From contig QNQO01000223.1 in the NCBI GenBank assembly GCA_003290165.1, positions 806,001 to 870,000 on the forward strand: a stretch of DNA of 64,000 bases. The letters are read 5' to 3'. Below, piece after piece: positions 21,300 through 32,867 of the stretch (position 1 is the first letter of the stretch; each line of letters opens with the position of its first letter). The notes beneath the pieces are model-generated. The model saw nothing but the letters and a program-made list of their open reading frames with translations, searched no databases and had not been told where the DNA came from. Made by a program: the position numbers and the translations under genes. The stretch comes from Berberis thunbergii (lineage: Eukaryota; Streptophyta; Magnoliopsida; Ranunculales; Berberidaceae).

Positions 21300-24200
21300 A
21301 TGGCAAATGGTATGGCACCATTCCAAGTTCCGACACTCAACAACAACAACTACGACAATTGGAGTATCAAAATGAAGGCACTTCTTGGATCACAAGATGT
21401 GTGGGATATCATAGAGAAAGGCTATAACGAGCCTGCGGATGATGCTGTTTTTGCTGCTCTTACACCAGATCAAAAGACAACTTTGAAGGATTCAAGAAAG
21501 AGAGACAAGAAGGCTCTCTACCTCATCTATCAAGCATTGAATGATGATGGTTTTGAAAAGGTTTCGAGTGCAAGCTCTAGCAAGGAAGCGTGGGAGAAGC
21601 TGCAAACCTCTTACAAAGGATCCGAGCAAGTGAAGAAGGTCCGTCTCCAAACATTAAGAGGTGAATTCGAATCCTTACACATGAAAGTACCTGAGTCTAT
21701 TTCAGATTATTTCTCAAGAGTAGTAGCTGTTTCTAATCAATTAAAAAGAAATGGTGAAAAGTTAGAAGATGTGAGGATAATAGAGAAGATACTCCGTTCG
21801 TTGGATCCCAAATTTGAGCACATCGTCGTGACGATTGAAGAAACTAAAGACTTGGAAGAAATGACGATTGAGCAACTCCAAGGATCATTGCAAGCATACG
21901 AAGAGAAGCATAAGAAGAAGCAAGGGTTTACTGAGCAACTCCTCAAGCTGCAACTCAGGGATATGCATGAAAGCCAAGATAGAAACCAACGTGGCCGAGG
22001 CAGAGGTAGAGGCCATGGACGAGGTGGAAGTCACGGTCGTGGACGAGGCTGGAATTACAACAACAACAATTCCAACAACAACTATGAGAAAGGAGAAAGC
22101 TCAACACGAGGCCGTGGAAGAATCAATCCGAACTCAAGGTATGACAAATCTCAAGTTCGATGTTATAATTGTCAAAAGTTTGGGCATTATGCTTCAGAAT
22201 GTAGAGCTCCCAACAACAAAATTGAGGAGAAGGCCAACTACGTGGAGGAGAAGACAAATGGCAAAGAAACTCTTCTTCTAGCACGAAAGGAAACTGATGG
22301 TGGCCAAGCAAATTCCTGGTATCTTGACAGTGGTGCAAGCAATCACATGTGTGGCAGGAAAGACATGTTCGTGGAGTTAGACGAGTCAGCAAGCGGAAAT
22401 GTTTCGTTTGGAGATGATTCCACAATAGCAGTGAAAGGGAGAGGTAACATTCTTATCCGTTTGAAAGATGGGAGACATCAGTTTATTTCCAATGTCTACT
22501 ATGTGCCCAATATGAAAAGTAACATCTTGAGTTTAGGGCAACTGTTAGAGAAAGGTTATGATATTCATATGAAGGATTCTAATATTTCTATAAAAGATGA
22601 TAAGAATAACTTCATTGCTAAAGTGCCGATGTCAAAGAATAGAATGTTCTTGATCAACATACAAAACGATGTTGCAAAGTGCCTGAAAGCTTGCTACAAA
22701 GATGCATCATGGCTCTGGCATCTTCGATTTGGGCATATAAATTTTGGAGGTCTGGAGCTGCTATCTAAGAAGGAGATGGTGAAGGGACTACCTCGCATCA
22801 ACCATCCTGACCAACTTTGTGAAGGGTGTCTAGTCGGGAAACAATTCAGGAAAAGTTTTCCAAAGGAGTCAGAGTCAAGAGCCAAGCAGCCACTCGAGCT
22901 CATCCATACCGATGTGTGTGGTCCTATCAAGCCAAGCTCTCTCGGTAACAGTAACTATTTTCTTCTCTTCATTGATGATTTTTCAAGAAAAACATGGGTA
23001 TATTTCTTGAAACAGAAGTCAGAAGTTTTCGAAGTCTTCAAGAAGTTCAAAGCTGCAGTGGAGAGAGAAAGCGGTAGAAAGATCAAAGCCATGAGATCTG
23101 ACCGAGGTGGAGAATTTACTTCCAGGGAGTTTCAAGAGTTCTGTGAAGCAAATGGAATTCGTCGACCAATGACAGTTCCTAGATCCCCCCAGCAAAATGG
23201 CGTAGCAGAAAGAAAGAACAGAACAATCCTCGACATGGCACGAAGCATGCTCAAAAGTAAGAAACTACCCAAGGAGTTTTGGGCGGAAGCAGTAGCGTGT
23301 GCAGTCTACTTGTCAAACCGATCTCCAACAAGAAGTGTATGGGGAAAGACACCGCAAGAGGCATGGAGTGGAAGAAAGCCTGGCATTTCCCACCTGAGAA
23401 CCTTTGGAAGTATAGCCCATGTTCATGTACCGGACGAGAGAAGAACGAAGCTTGATGATAAAAGCGAGAGTTTTATCTTCATCGGCTATGATGCTAATTC
23501 GAAGGGCTACAAGCTGTACAATCCAGACAATAAGAAGATTGTGATTAGTCGAGATGTGGTCTTCAACGAAGAAGGAGAATGGGTTTTTAACTCTCATGCA
23601 GGTGACTTCAATTTCTTTCCTCAATTTGAAGAAGATGAGCAGACAATGAGGGAGCAACTAGGTGAATCTCAACAAGAGCTTGCAACTCCACCCACTTCAC
23701 CAACATCAACCACTCAAGGAGACTCATCACCTTCGTCATCATCAAGTGGGAGTCAAAATGAAAGAGTTGTGCAACATACAAGAAGCCTTAGAGATCTCTA
23801 TGAGGTAACTGAACGACAAGATAACCTTACATTATTTTGTCTGTTTGCCGATTGTGAACCAGTGAGCTTTCAAGAAGCAGTACGAGAGAAGAAGTGGAGA
23901 GATGCGATGGACGAAGAAATCAAGGCCATCGAGAAGAATGACACATGGGAATTCACCTCACTTCCCAAGGGACATAAGGCGATAGGTGTCAAATGGGTGT
24001 ACAAAACAAAGCAAAACGCTAAAGGAGATATTGAAAGGCATAAGGCGAGGCTAGTTGCTAAAGGCTATAGTCAAAAGGCTGGAATTGACTATGATGAGGT
24101 ATTTGCTCCTGTTGCTCGATTGGAGACTGTCAGACTAATCATTTCTTTGGCAGCTCAAAACAAGTGGAAGATACAGCAGATGGATGTAAAGTCTGCTTTC

Positions 24201-24989
24201 CTAAATGGAGTTCTTGAAGAGGAAGTCTACATTCAGCAACCATCAGGCTACGAAGTCAAAGGCCGCGAAGACAAGGTGTTGAAGTTAAAGAAGGCTCTTT
24301 ACGGGCTAAAACAAGCACCAAGGGCATGGAATAGCCGAATCGACAAGTACTTCCAAAAGAATGGCTTCAACAAATGTCCCTACGAGCACGCTCTATATAT
24401 CAAGATCAAAGATGGAGATATTTTGATCGTGTGCCTCTACGTGGACGATTTGATCTTCACCGGAAGCAACCCAAGCATGTTCAATGAATTCAAGGAAGTG
24501 ATGATGAAGGAATTCGAGATGACAGACATGGGGCTCATGGCGTACTACCTTGGCATTGAAGTTAAGCAACAAAAGGATGGAATTTTCATTTCACAGGAAA
24601 GCTATGCAAAGGAGATCCTGAAGAAGTTCAAGATGGAGAACTGTAAGCCGATATGCACACCGACAGAATACGGAATCAAGATGTCCAAACATGAAGAAGG
24701 TGAAAGTGTAGATCCAACATTCTTCAAAAGTTTGGTAGGAAGTCTACGCTATCTAACTTGCACGAGGCCCGATATTCTTCACGCAGTTGGATTGGTTAGT
24801 CGCTACATGGAATCTCCAACAACCACCCATTTTAAAGCCGCAAAGAGAATTCTTCGCTATCTGAAAGGTACAATTGACTTTGGCTTGTTCTATTCAGTTT
24901 CTAATGATTACAAGCTTGTTGGATATAGCGATAGTGATTGGGGAGATTCTGGCGGCGTCGGATTCCTCTCGTCGAGACCTTCGATTTGA
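21300..24989 (+). CDS. copia Gag-Pol polyprotein lacking RNase H
   Basis: One open frame of about 1,230 residues. I choose the start at [11 protein letters not shown] (21300) over the upstream ATG at 21273 because it matches the usual copia gag start. Numbering from 21273: gag with the CCHC knuckle [14 protein letters not shown] (297-310), protease [11 protein letters not shown] (D352), pre-integrase HLRFGH...CEGCLVGK, and integrase HTD (D547), SDRGGEF (D610) and NGVAER (E646), giving the D35E spacing. RT has [24 protein letters not shown] and YVDD (1056-1059). The frame reads DSDWGDSGG and ends 15 codons past the inversion junction, so RNase H is lost. It resembles the Tnt1/Tork type. It could make active enzymes except RNase H. 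Confidence 0.93.
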   Translation: MANGMAPFQVPTLNNNNYDNWSIKMKALLGSQDVWDIIEKGYNEPADDAVFAALTPDQKTTLKDSRKRDKKALYLIYQALNDDGFEKVSSASSSKEAWEKLQTSYKGSEQVKKVRLQTLRGEFESLHMKVPESISDYFSRVVAVSNQLKRNGEKLEDVRIIEKILRSLDPKFEHIVVTIEETKDLEEMTIEQLQGSLQAYEEKHKKKQGFTEQLLKLQLRDMHESQDRNQRGRGRGRGHGRGGSHGRGRGWNYNNNNSNNNYEKGESSTRGRGRINPNSRYDKSQVRCYNCQKFGHYASECRAPNNKIEEKANYVEEKTNGKETLLLARKETDGGQANSWYLDSGASNHMCGRKDMFVELDESASGNVSFGDDSTIAVKGRGNILIRLKDGRHQFISNVYYVPNMKSNILSLGQLLEKGYDIHMKDSNISIKDDKNNFIAKVPMSKNRMFLINIQNDVAKCLKACYKDASWLWHLRFGHINFGGLELLSKKEMVKGLPRINHPDQLCEGCLVGKQFRKSFPKESESRAKQPLELIHTDVCGPIKPSSLGNSNYFLLFIDDFSRKTWVYFLKQKSEVFEVFKKFKAAVERESGRKIKAMRSDRGGEFTSREFQEFCEANGIRRPMTVPRSPQQNGVAERKNRTILDMARSMLKSKKLPKEFWAEAVACAVYLSNRSPTRSVWGKTPQEAWSGRKPGISHLRTFGSIAHVHVPDERRTKLDDKSESFIFIGYDANSKGYKLYNPDNKKIVISRDVVFNEEGEWVFNSHAGDFNFFPQFEEDEQTMREQLGESQQELATPPTSPTSTTQGDSSPSSSSSGSQNERVVQHTRSLRDLYEVTERQDNLTLFCLFADCEPVSFQEAVREKKWRDAMDEEIKAIEKNDTWEFTSLPKGHKAIGVKWVYKTKQNAKGDIERHKARLVAKGYSQKAGIDYDEVFAPVARLETVRLIISLAAQNKWKIQQMDVKSAFLNGVLEEEVYIQQPSGYEVKGREDKVLKLKKALYGLKQAPRAWNSRIDKYFQKNGFNKCPYEHALYIKIKDGDILIVCLYVDDLIFTGSNPSMFNEFKEVMMKEFEMTDMGLMAYYLGIEVKQQKDGIFISQESYAKEILKKFKMENCKPICTPTEYGIKMSKHEEGESVDPTFFKSLVGSLRYLTCTRPDILHAVGLVSRYMESPTTTHFKAAKRILRYLKGTIDFGLFYSVSNDYKLVGYSDSDWGDSGGVGFLSSRPSI

Positions 24990-25014
24990 TATGCAATAGT
25001 GTATACTTTCCAAT

Positions 25015-25029
25015 CAAGCTCTGATACCA
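25015..25029 (-). other. Primer-binding site (initiator Met tRNA)
   Basis: TGGTATCAGAGCTTG on the minus strand, three bases inside the right LTR. It is complementary to the 3' end of plant initiator-methionine tRNA and fixes the original direction of the element. Confidence 0.9.
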
Positions 25030-25032
25030 CTT

Positions 25033-25443
25033 TGTTGGAAATTAAACACTCACACAAAACAAACTTCTATTGAAACTCAAACAACTATTACAATAGCACT
25101 CTCACTCTTATTAGAGTTTGCTTCTTCACTCACTTAGAAGCTCTTGTTTTTCTTCTTCTTCTTCTTGATTCCTAAACTAGAATGGGGAGGGGTATTTATA
25201 CTACTTAAGAACAACTCTACACCACACAAATAAACTAAATGATTCTCATACAACTCATTCTCCATTACCATACACCTCATTCTCCATTACATACACCTCA
25301 TTCTCCATTACCAAATGATTCCCATGCTTACCAATCCTAGAAGGTTCTAGGTAGAAGGCTTGGACCTTGATTATGGACTTGGACTCCAATTTGATTGGGT
25401 TTGGGTTTGGGCTCCCATAATGGATCAAGTTTAGGATCCAACA
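25033..25443 (-). repeat. 5' LTR of the copia element
   Basis: 411 bp, TGTTGGAAAT...GGATCCAACA, adjacent to the primer-binding site. It is followed by the target duplication GTTAG (25444-25448). It differs from the left LTR at about 25244 (TCT against CCC context). Confidence 0.93.
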
Positions 25444-25448
25444 GTTAG

Positions 25449-25955
25449 ATAGTAGATAGTTTGCATTAAAAGTTGTTGGAGATGTTGGATCGAGTTGAGC
25501 ATGTAAATTTAATCCCACATAGATTAAGGATCTACATCATGTGAAGTTAATAAGAGTTCTCTACTTTGGCGAGACTTGAGTCTACCCTAGCCAGGGTAAA
25601 GCTCCACTTCGGCACTAGGGTGTATGGTTTTTACTAATTGAGCTTTACCTCCCTCAAAAGGCATTGTTGTTATTAAGTACATACTTGAGCCAACATCTCC
25701 ACCTTAGCAAGACTTAACCTACCCTGGCTCGGGATAAGCTCTACCTCAACGTGACTCTAACAATTATAAGGATATTGTGCCCAACTTAAACACCTGCGGC
25801 TCCCGAGTGTGGGGTTTTTACAAATTGGGTGCTACTGCCCAAAAAGGCATTGTTGCTATTGAGTACATGTCTTATCCTTTATTGCTCCAATCCTAAATTC
25901 TTTCATTTATGAAAGGTTGTTGGAGTCTATATGTAACACTTTGCTACTAGTAGAA
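25449..25955. other. Non-coding spacer with TRIM-like fragments, copy B
   Basis: Counterpart of 6120-6539. Two diverged blocks carry CCCACAT, CACCTTGGCGAGACTTGAG-like and GGTTTTTACxAATTG motifs, like those at 2230-2460. They are probably eroded LTRs. No ORF is supported. Confidence 0.5.
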
Positions 25956-26200
25956 TGTCACTACCCGATCCACAGAGTACTACATTGTCCGCTTTGGGCC
26001 CAAGGTCCGCACGGTTTTAAAATGCGTAGTACTTTGTAGATTCAAACTCGTACATATATAGCATATCACCATTCCGCACCCAGGCGATGTGAGACTATGA
26101 TCTCCCCTTTATAGTTTGCCAACAATTTTGGGATCCATGAGCTCTTGGGCTTCTCCCTTACCCCCCTCCTCAAGTCCGCTCTTTTTGGAATGTAGCATAA
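25956..26200. repeat. Solo TRIM-like LTR, copy B
   Basis: Starts TGTCACTACCCGATCC, then ATTGTCCGCTTTGGGCCCAA, TTTTAAAATGCG, ACATATATAGC and GGCGATGTGAGACTATG. These are the same ordered motifs as in the TRIM LTRs at 57315 and 62836, but diverged. No second LTR or primer-binding site is nearby. It shows the target sequence that the LINE deleted in copy A. Confidence 0.72.
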
Positions 26201-26709
26201 TCATTCTCTACATCAGATCAATACTTCCAAAAGTGTATTCATACAATAAAGGAAGCTTCAATCAATTTGATCAGGATGGACAACTTTGTGATGGTTCCAC
26301 ATGACTGCTGTACAAAGTATTTTACTTATTACTTATTTTATGTGATACTCTTTGCTTTGAACTGATGCTGGCAGTATTCAGTATTTTGGTCAGGCTTGAT
26401 GTATGGTCAAATATATGGAGGAAGGAGCTATAATATTTTGTGCTTCGGTGATCATTTTGAATGCATTATGGGGTGTGTTGGTGTATTATGTTTCTCAGAT
26501 TGTCTTGAGTTTAACTAGAATATGAACAACCAAACACAAATAAAATTCGCAATCATCATGAATTAATTATAAAATTTGTTACAAATGAACTTCTACCTTC
26601 ATCTCTATACTTCATTGCAACATTTTCTTCAAACTTCTCTCAAGTTAAACTTCACAATCACGACAACCTCCATGGATTGTTCCTACAACTATAACTTCCA
26701 GCAGGCCCC

Positions 26710-26830
26710 TTATTGGATACCCCTGTGACAGTCTTTTGCCCGACGCTCAGCCTCACCACATTTGAAGCAAGCACCCTGATTAGTTGGTGTAGTAGAACTC
26801 GAACCTCCATATGATCAATGCATTCTTTTA
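26710..26830 (-). pseudogene. gag zinc-knuckle remnant, copy B
   Basis: Minus-strand CFKCGEAERRAKDCHR-type knuckle at 26728-26769. It is the same remnant as in copy A, with a Ser/Thr-rich segment upstream. No full gag is present. Confidence 0.6.
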
Positions 26831-27199
26831 GCTAGATCTAGCCATTCAAATCCTTGCAACAACTTGAAAAAGTTTCTACTTGGGTTCTTCTCTATAGTAG
26901 ATTGAGCGCAATAAATTATAGCTGATAAATTGTTACCAAGTAAAAGTACATTTATGTTTTATAGCAAACTTTCTTGCAAGATATTCATTAATCACTCTTA
27001 ACTAAACCGCTTATCCTACAAGCCATATGCACCTAACAACTAGACTGCAATGCGTAATCCCATATGTTAACTTTTAATTGTAATCGTGACATACAAACCA
27101 TAAGTCAATAACAACAACAAACAAAAGAAAACAGAAAAAAAAAAAAAGGATTCTCTCAATTAGACACAATCTGACCGGGTCTACAATGCATGAGTGATA

Positions 27200-27330
27200 A
27201 GAGGCAGTCAAGTTAGCTAAGGAGACTGCCAGTCTATGAATCATATCAGGAATCAGTCTTTAGCTACAAAGATTGATCCCTTTGGAGAATGTAGGCAAGT
27301 CATCCTTGGCTACCAAACAAGACCCTTTAT
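27200..27330 (-). ncRNA. MIR169: MIR169 precursor B6 (canonical mature)
   Basis: Minus-strand foldback. The mature strand is the complement of 27292-27312 (TAGCCAAGGATGACTTGCC then TA). The star arm is the complement of 27213-27230 and pairs with the mature strand through a few G:U pairs. A TATTAATA element at 27405-27412 sits about 95 bp upstream. It is the intact version of broken A6 and heads the right-hand half-unit. Confidence 0.88.
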
Positions 27331-27404
27331 CTTCATGCAAGACCTCTTTTTCCTTTGCACAATTGCTCTATCAGTTATACTAATCTTCCTTCCCAATGCC
27401 TCTC

Positions 27405-27412
27405 TATTAATA
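27405..27412 (-). promoter_or_regulatory. TATA-like element for MIR169 B6
   Basis: TATTAATA on the minus strand, in the position held by TATATATA upstream of A1 and B1. Copy A lost the corresponding site at the gypsy junction. Confidence 0.45.
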
Positions 27413-27706
27413 GATCTCTCCACCCACCCCATGCACATTTAGGTGTCCACAATAACGAATATGTTATTGTGATATGTATGACACAAAGTCTGCAGCATGT
27501 ACAGAGATGTTCATGTTCATCTTTGATTCCTCTCAACGTTGTAAACGGGGCTTGATAATTTGAAGAAGATGCATAAAGAATGTCAATGAACAAAAAGCAA
27601 AAGTTACCCTAAAGAATTCCATTTCCCTTGGGATAACCATTGACACTACGTACTGATTGACCTTTTAACTTCTCAAAGACTATCTATCCATAAACACACT
27701 ACACCA

Positions 27707-28003
27707 AATTGGCGTTTTTGTAACAACCCTAAAAAAAATATCACTTTTTGAAGAGTAACAATTCACCTAACAATTTTACACATTTTCACAAAAAAATGAT
27801 ACAATAATTGTATCATCATGAAGAGTATGGTTATAAAAATGATACTATTCATGGTGATCCAACTTATTATATCATTTTTTTGTTACTGTTTTTCATTTTT
27901 TTGACAAAATTTAGTTTTGATTTGAAATTGTTTGGTGAATTGTAACATCTCAAAAGTGATATTGTTTTGAGAGTTGTTACAAAAGAGTCAATTTGGTGTA
28001 GTG
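27707..28003. mobile_element. CACTA-type foldback MITE 1
   Basis: 297 bp bounded by CACTACACCAAATTGGC and its inverse. The interior is largely self-complementary (ATCATCATGAAGAGTATGG against GTATCATTTTTATAACC regions). No 3-bp target duplication is clear (ACA against GAC). Related copies lie at 32559, 42560 and 46777. It sits between B6 and the promoter of the right trio. Confidence 0.75.
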
Positions 28004-28112
28004 GACAGTTTTGATGTCAACATACAAAGATTTGCACATCTTTATGGATTCCTTCCAGTGACACTGCTTTTGCTGTCTATATATGAAAGACAAATTTAAA
28101 TTTAAATGGATT

Positions 28113-28120
28113 TATATATA
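28113..28120 (+). promoter_or_regulatory. TATA box of plus-strand MIR169 trio, copy B right
   Basis: TATATATA, then CAGGCTCTCTTGCATTGGAG. It corresponds to 3951 and 17655, and the first mature strand lies 111 bp downstream. Confidence 0.65.
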
Positions 28121-28204
28121 CAGGCTCTCTTGCATTGGAGAACCGGTGTGGAGTAGTAGAGAACTGTGTATTGAGAGAAAGAGGAAATGGGGGTCTTACA
28201 TGAA

Positions 28205-28300
28205 GATGTAGAGTCATGTTTGGTAGCCAAGGATGACTTGCCTATATCTCAAAAGGGTGTTGCCACTACGGACTCAATGTCCCTAAATCCATAAATACAT
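28205..28300 (+). ncRNA. MIR169: Truncated MIR169 locus B7
   Basis: The canonical mature sequence is at 28224-28244 in an intact 5' arm context (AGAGTCATGTTTGG), but no star arm follows. After GGACTCAATGTCCC the sequence jumps to CCATAAATAC, a deletion of about 70 bp relative to A3/B3. It probably cannot fold as a precursor. Confidence 0.65.
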
Positions 28301-28345
28301 TCAGGATAAATAATGCATGAAGATGAAATGAAGGTCTTACATGAC

Positions 28346-28483
28346 GATGAAGAGTCCTGTTTGGTAGCCAAGGATGACTTGCCTACATTCTCCAAAAGGG
28401 TCAATCTCCCTTATCGACTTTATTATGTCCCTGATGTGGTCACTAGGCAGTCTCCTTGGCTAATCTGACCGTCTCTTATTTCT
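28346..28483 (+). ncRNA. MIR169: MIR169 precursor B8 (canonical mature)
   Basis: The mature strand at 28365-28385 is the canonical 21-mer; the star GGCAGTCTCCTTGGCTAA is at 28446-28463. The stem is strong and the loop shorter than in A4. It is the only complete member of this trio. Confidence 0.92.
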
Positions 28484-28564
28484 CATGTGAGGCTTTTGTT
28501 TCTTTCCTAAGGGTTACAGAATCAACGATGCATGAATTGAAATCCCATTGGGATTTTACATGAA

Positions 28565-28665
28565 GGTGAAGAGTCATTTTGGTAGCCAAGGATGACTTGC
28601 CCCTGCTCTCAGAAAGGTTGTTTCTTCTCTGACCCTAATGTGGTTCACTGGCTGACTCTTTTCTG
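28565..28665 (+). ncRNA. MIR169: Truncated MIR169 locus B9
   Basis: The mature-like strand at 28583-28603 ends GCCCC. The star segment present in A5/B5 (GGCAGGATCTCCTTGGC) is deleted: GGTTCACT runs directly into GGCTGACTC. The outer stem bases GAGTCA/TGACTC remain, but the duplex partner is gone. Confidence 0.65.
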
Positions 28666-30216
28666 TCATGTTAGATCCCTGTTTCTCAGAGCTATGTGTA
28701 GGATCAAGTATAAACGGGACAGTATCCATAGAACTTCTAAACAAGGTAGAAAATTACATTTTCCATCTCATACATATCCTTTCAAATAGTTAGGATGATT
28801 CATGTTGCAGTAGAGATCCGGATCCAACCACATTTTACACATGACAAACACTCCCCTGCTGACGCCAGAATCCACATTCCAGAATAGAGGTTAGCCAGCT
28901 ACTAAATCATGTTATCCCCACAAGCTTACTATGGAGTACTAGATTAGTGGACAAGATTTAAGGCAAAAAAAAAAAATGAGGAAACTATGGTTGCTACAAA
29001 AATGGAAACATGTACTGTCTGATCATACGCATTTGGAAGTTGTGTATAAAACAAACATATGGAAGCTGGATGCTCTCTATGATGCACATATGGAAGCTGT
29101 GAATGCTGCAAATAGAGATGTTTTCAATCAAACACATACTAAAGATGCAATCCATTCTACAGTCAAGCAAATCAAGGTTCAAGAATCAATCAAACCAATC
29201 ATGTTCTGTATTCATTCCAAACGTAAGGAATTATGTGTCTATTAAACCACTCTCGTTTTTATTGACAAAGTACGATATGAAATACTAAGAACAACTTTAC
29301 AATTCTCTTCTACGTTCCAATTGTTTTTAGTTTCTTTTTTCTCTAGGTAGGGTACTTTAAGTTGTTCTTCAAGTTAAAATGTTCTTGAATGTAGGTTGTT
29401 CAGAAGATGTACATTGTGTGTTCAGTTTTTTATACTAGAATCCAAGCATTTGTCTTATATCTATCCTGATAAAGTACCGTGGTGAAACAACCATGATCTC
29501 CATCAGATCCTAGATGGCAGAGTACCTTGGTTTCGAATCCAAGGTCAAAGTAGTCAGTCTTCATTTCTACATTTACAATATCCACCTACAATTCATATTC
29601 ATAATCTAAAATTCTAATTAAACTGAGATTTAATGGATTCTGTTAGTGGGGAAACTGAAGTTAAATACTCACACTGATTTAAAATTTTCCTTGACCGTGG
29701 GGTGATCATTGAAGAAAAAACAGCCCCTAGCTATCATGCCTAACCTTCTTGGAACAACATGGCCGAATTGTATTCTGTTGAGACCTTTTGGGATCTGGTT
29801 TTTATAGCTTCAATGGCATGAGGGTCTTTTGCATTCTGACCTCTTATAACTGTAGAGTAAGTTTAGGGAGCCTTGTTTAGAGGCCTCTTTTGTGTCTCTT
29901 TTTAGTTTTTTACACTTTTTACCTCTTTTCTTTAAAACATAACCACAAACATCATCCATATAAGGGGTAGAAATGTCAAAAAATCTCAAAAAAAGCTCCA
30001 AAATAAGGCTCCCTATAATTGTTGATAACGGTAACATTACTCAATGTCGACTTAATATATAGAACAAATTTGTCTTGCATTTACTCAAACATTAGTCGAC
30101 TTCAACGACTATAGTAGGACATTTTTTATTTTATTATTTGATTGTTGATTTTTGAACCCGAGCAGGGTTTTTTTGGGTCCACAACCATGAAATGCCTCCA
30201 ACAAGGTTCAAAGCTT
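28666..30216. other. Non-coding sequence, end of copy B right unit
   Basis: No gene is recognised. 29480-30060 is homologous to 44950-45340 in copy C (GGGGAAACTGAAGTTAA and GGTGATCATTGAAG blocks). The 89-codon ORF at 28976 has no recognisable features. Confidence 0.5.
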
Positions 30217-30640
30217 CACTACAAGAAAACAATAATTTAAAGTCGGTAGCCAAAGGCATTTTGTGAAGGTTATAACCATCGATAAATAAATCACCGACGG
30301 TTACACAACCGTCGCTAATGAAGGCGTTACTAAGTCATTCAGCGACGGTTTTAAGCAACCATTGGCATAATCTTCGCTAAATGCAATATAGTAACAGTTT
30401 GTAAACATTGCTAAAATATGGGACAATAATAGCGGTTGATAGCAGTCTACGACGGTTTCTACCGTCGGAAAAACTTGGTAATCAATCCATTTTTTGCCTT
30501 TTAGCAGCAGTTCCACCGCTAAAATTCATGAGGCACTCTGCGATGGTTTTCAACCGCCGTTGAATTCCCTTTGATAGTCCTTTTAGCGACGGTTACAACT
30601 GCTGCTAATGACAGTCATCAGTATTGTGACAATTCTAATA
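30217..30640. mobile_element. CACTA-like terminal fragment
   Basis: Starts CACTACAAGAAAAC, a typical plant CACTA terminus, and carries many direct and inverted GCGACGGTT/AACCGTCGC motifs (30290-30600), the usual subterminal repeats. The right terminus is degraded (about 30630) and no target duplication is clear. It is non-coding. Confidence 0.65.
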
Positions 30641-31272
30641 TACATATATAACCACATTTTTTCAACCTGTAATCACATTTTTACATTCAACAACAACCCA
30701 CGATTTTATACGACTGTTTTATGCAAAAACCATTCAACAAAACTTCATTTCAACTATATTGTTGTCAAAGTTAACAAAATGTCAAAGCTAGTACATGTCT
30801 TGAAGTTTGAAGTTTAGAGAACAAGTCAAATTTATGATATAGCAAATGAAACAAGCCATCACCACGTGTTCGAAAAAAATTATTTTGATCCCATCCCGTC
30901 CCAATTTTTTTAGGTCCTATTGGGATTGATCAATCTCATTCTGATCTCGTCCCGTGCCGATCTAGAGTTGGATGGGATCAAGATGGATATTTTCAATCCC
31001 GCCTATCCCGTCCCGTCCCGAACTAATTTTTTTAATATTTAATATGAACTATGTAATATGAAACTATTTGTTGACATGGCTATTTTAATTTTTGCTTTAT
31101 TTTTTGACATAACTTTTTACATATTCTCACACAACTTTCATGTGTTAGTCTAAAGGTAATATATAGAAGGTTATTGTGGAGGAGAATTTGTTTCTAAAAC
31201 ATTAGCAACTATGTAATTTAACAATGACTTTTAGCTTTTAGAAGCAATTAATATTAGCTAAGCAATGAATTC
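30641..31272. other. Non-coding, with fragment of another hAT-like MITE
   Basis: 30870-31030 has repeated CATCCCGTCCC motifs matching 31895-31995, where a GTCCACCCCTAA terminus is seen. An older hAT-like element may have been split by the one at 31273. There is no ORF. Confidence 0.4.
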
Positions 31273-31775
31273 TAGGGGTGGGCACGGTCCAGGTTGAGGT
31301 CTATCCCGGTTCATTCAACCGGGAATAGTTCGGGTCGGGAAAGCCATTTTTTTGGGGATGGCCCGGTTGGACTCGGACTGTTTGGAACCGAGACAGTCTG
31401 GGTCGGGACCATGCCTACCTGGTATATTCATTTTCCAGTTTAGTCAGCCAATTGTTTTTGGGCTTGACTATTGTTCTCATTAGTCATCTCATGTGTTTGT
31501 TTTGGCATTGGGTTGGGCTTTGGTAAACCATTGGGTTGGACTTTGGTTTGCTAATAACTGGGCTTGAATTTAGATATGAAGTGTTACAGTAACCGGGACG
31601 AACCAGAACGGTCCTGGATTATTTTTGTTAAAACCGATTTTGTCTCGGTTCAGACCGGTCCGGGATCGAAACCGGGATAAAAACAGTGTAGACCGATTTG
31701 TCTTGGCCTTAACCAGTTCGGGACCATACCGGAATGGGTCGGACGGGTCAGGATCGGGATTCTTGCCCACCCCTA
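31273..31775. mobile_element. hAT-type MITE
   Basis: 503 bp with terminal inverted repeats TAGGGGTGGGCA and a perfect 8-bp duplication, ATGAATTC (31265-31272 and 31776-31783), as for hAT transposons. Subterminal CGGGxCGG/CCGGxCCG repeats. No transposase. Confidence 0.9.
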
Positions 31776-32558
31776 ATGAATTCATCCCTACCCAAAACCT
31801 TTAAGTCCATCACCATGGAAACTTAAGTAGAGTTGAGTTGTGTGTTTGGTAAATCCAAAATTTTCAATCTTGCATGTTAAATTTTCAATCCAAAATTTAG
31901 TACCATTTAGGATGGGATGAGGTCTATCTCGTCCTGATCCTGAACAAACGGGATGAGATAGGGATGAGGTACATTTCGCCTCGTGTCCACCCCTAAACAC
32001 CAATATACAAGCATGAGCTTTCCAGTTTAGCAACTATGTTCGTAAAAATGCTGATAGTTAACAAATTTGTGTAGTTCTGATACAAACAGGTACGGCCATG
32101 AGGTTTAAAATGAATTGGATTCATTGTGTACTTGCAAAATAGCCTCTAGGAAGTGTAGTTGCAGTAAGATGATATCATTCCAGAATAGTTTTTCATCAAG
32201 GGGATCCGGTGACATAAAATGGAACACGGTATCTGAACTTGAGAGAAAGAGATTGCAGAGATGATATGCCACCCCACGCCTTTAAGAAGTCACCTTCTTC
32301 AAAACGTTTAAGCTATGGTGTAGATGGTGAATGATCAGAACTCAACATGTCTATTTGCCCTTCCTGCAGTGAAATGCCTTCAATAATGTGTTGCATCCAT
32401 CTCCTTATGATCAAGTAGCATTACAAAATTGAAAATTTACCACTAAAGCATCCCATAGCTTTTCTTTATTGTCTACATCTCAGATTGGTGGAGCGCACTT
32501 GAAACAAGTATACCATCTTGAATCTCTTATGCTGAAAAATGCTAAAAATGTGGACATG
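31776..32558. other. Non-coding sequence
   Basis: 31895-31997 ends in CGTGTCCACCCCTAA, probably one end of an older hAT-like MITE. The rest is unassigned. Confidence 0.4.
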
Positions 32559-32867
32559 CACTACGCCAAATTGGCATATTTTTAACAATTAAAAAAATAG
32601 TAACATTTTTGAGCTATTACAATCCACCAAACAATTTCAAGTCAAAACTAAATTTAGTCAACAAAATGTAAAATAGCTACACAAAAAAGTGATACAATAA
32701 ATTATATCACCATGAATACCATCATTTGTAAGCCCATACTATTTGTGGTGATACAATTATTGAATCACTTTGTTTGTGAAAATGTGTAAAATTGTTTTGT
32801 GGATTGTTATAGCTAAAAAATGTTACTATTTTTTGGATTGTTACAAAAATGTCAATTTAGTATAGTG
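32559..32867. mobile_element. CACTA-type foldback MITE 2
   Basis: 309 bp, CACTACGCCAAATTGG...CAATTTAGTATAGTG, same family as 27707-28003 and 42560-42868. Flanks ATG and ATT form an imperfect 3-bp duplication. It is more diverged at the termini than element 3. Confidence 0.72.

Larger units (their letters stand above)
20140..25443. mobile_element. Ty1/copia LTR retrotransposon with internal inversion
   Basis: Two 411-bp LTRs (20140-20550 and 25033-25443) differ at one position that I could see and are flanked by a perfect 5-bp duplication, GTTAG. The primer-binding site (minus strand, TGGTATCAGAGCTTG, 25015-25029) and the polypurine tract (20551-20560) put the element on the minus strand. Yet gag through RT runs on the plus strand, and only RNase H is on the minus strand. 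The segment of about 3.9 kb between 21015 and 24929 is therefore inverted. It is absent from copy A, so it is recent. Confidence 0.95.
13441..27345. repeat. Segmental duplication copy B
   Basis: Counterpart of 1-8083. The extra length is explained by identified insertions: a MULE MITE (14082-14265), the copia element (20140-25443), about 150 bp kept at 17336-17485 and about 180 bp at 19049-19230. The homologous sequence continues past the A breakpoint to about 30200, showing what copy A lost at 8084. Confidence 0.93.

Noticed and set aside
21015..21326. N-terminal part of the 262-codon minus-strand frame in front of RNase H
   Set aside because: It is antisense to the copia leader and gag start, joined to RNase H only by the inversion junction.
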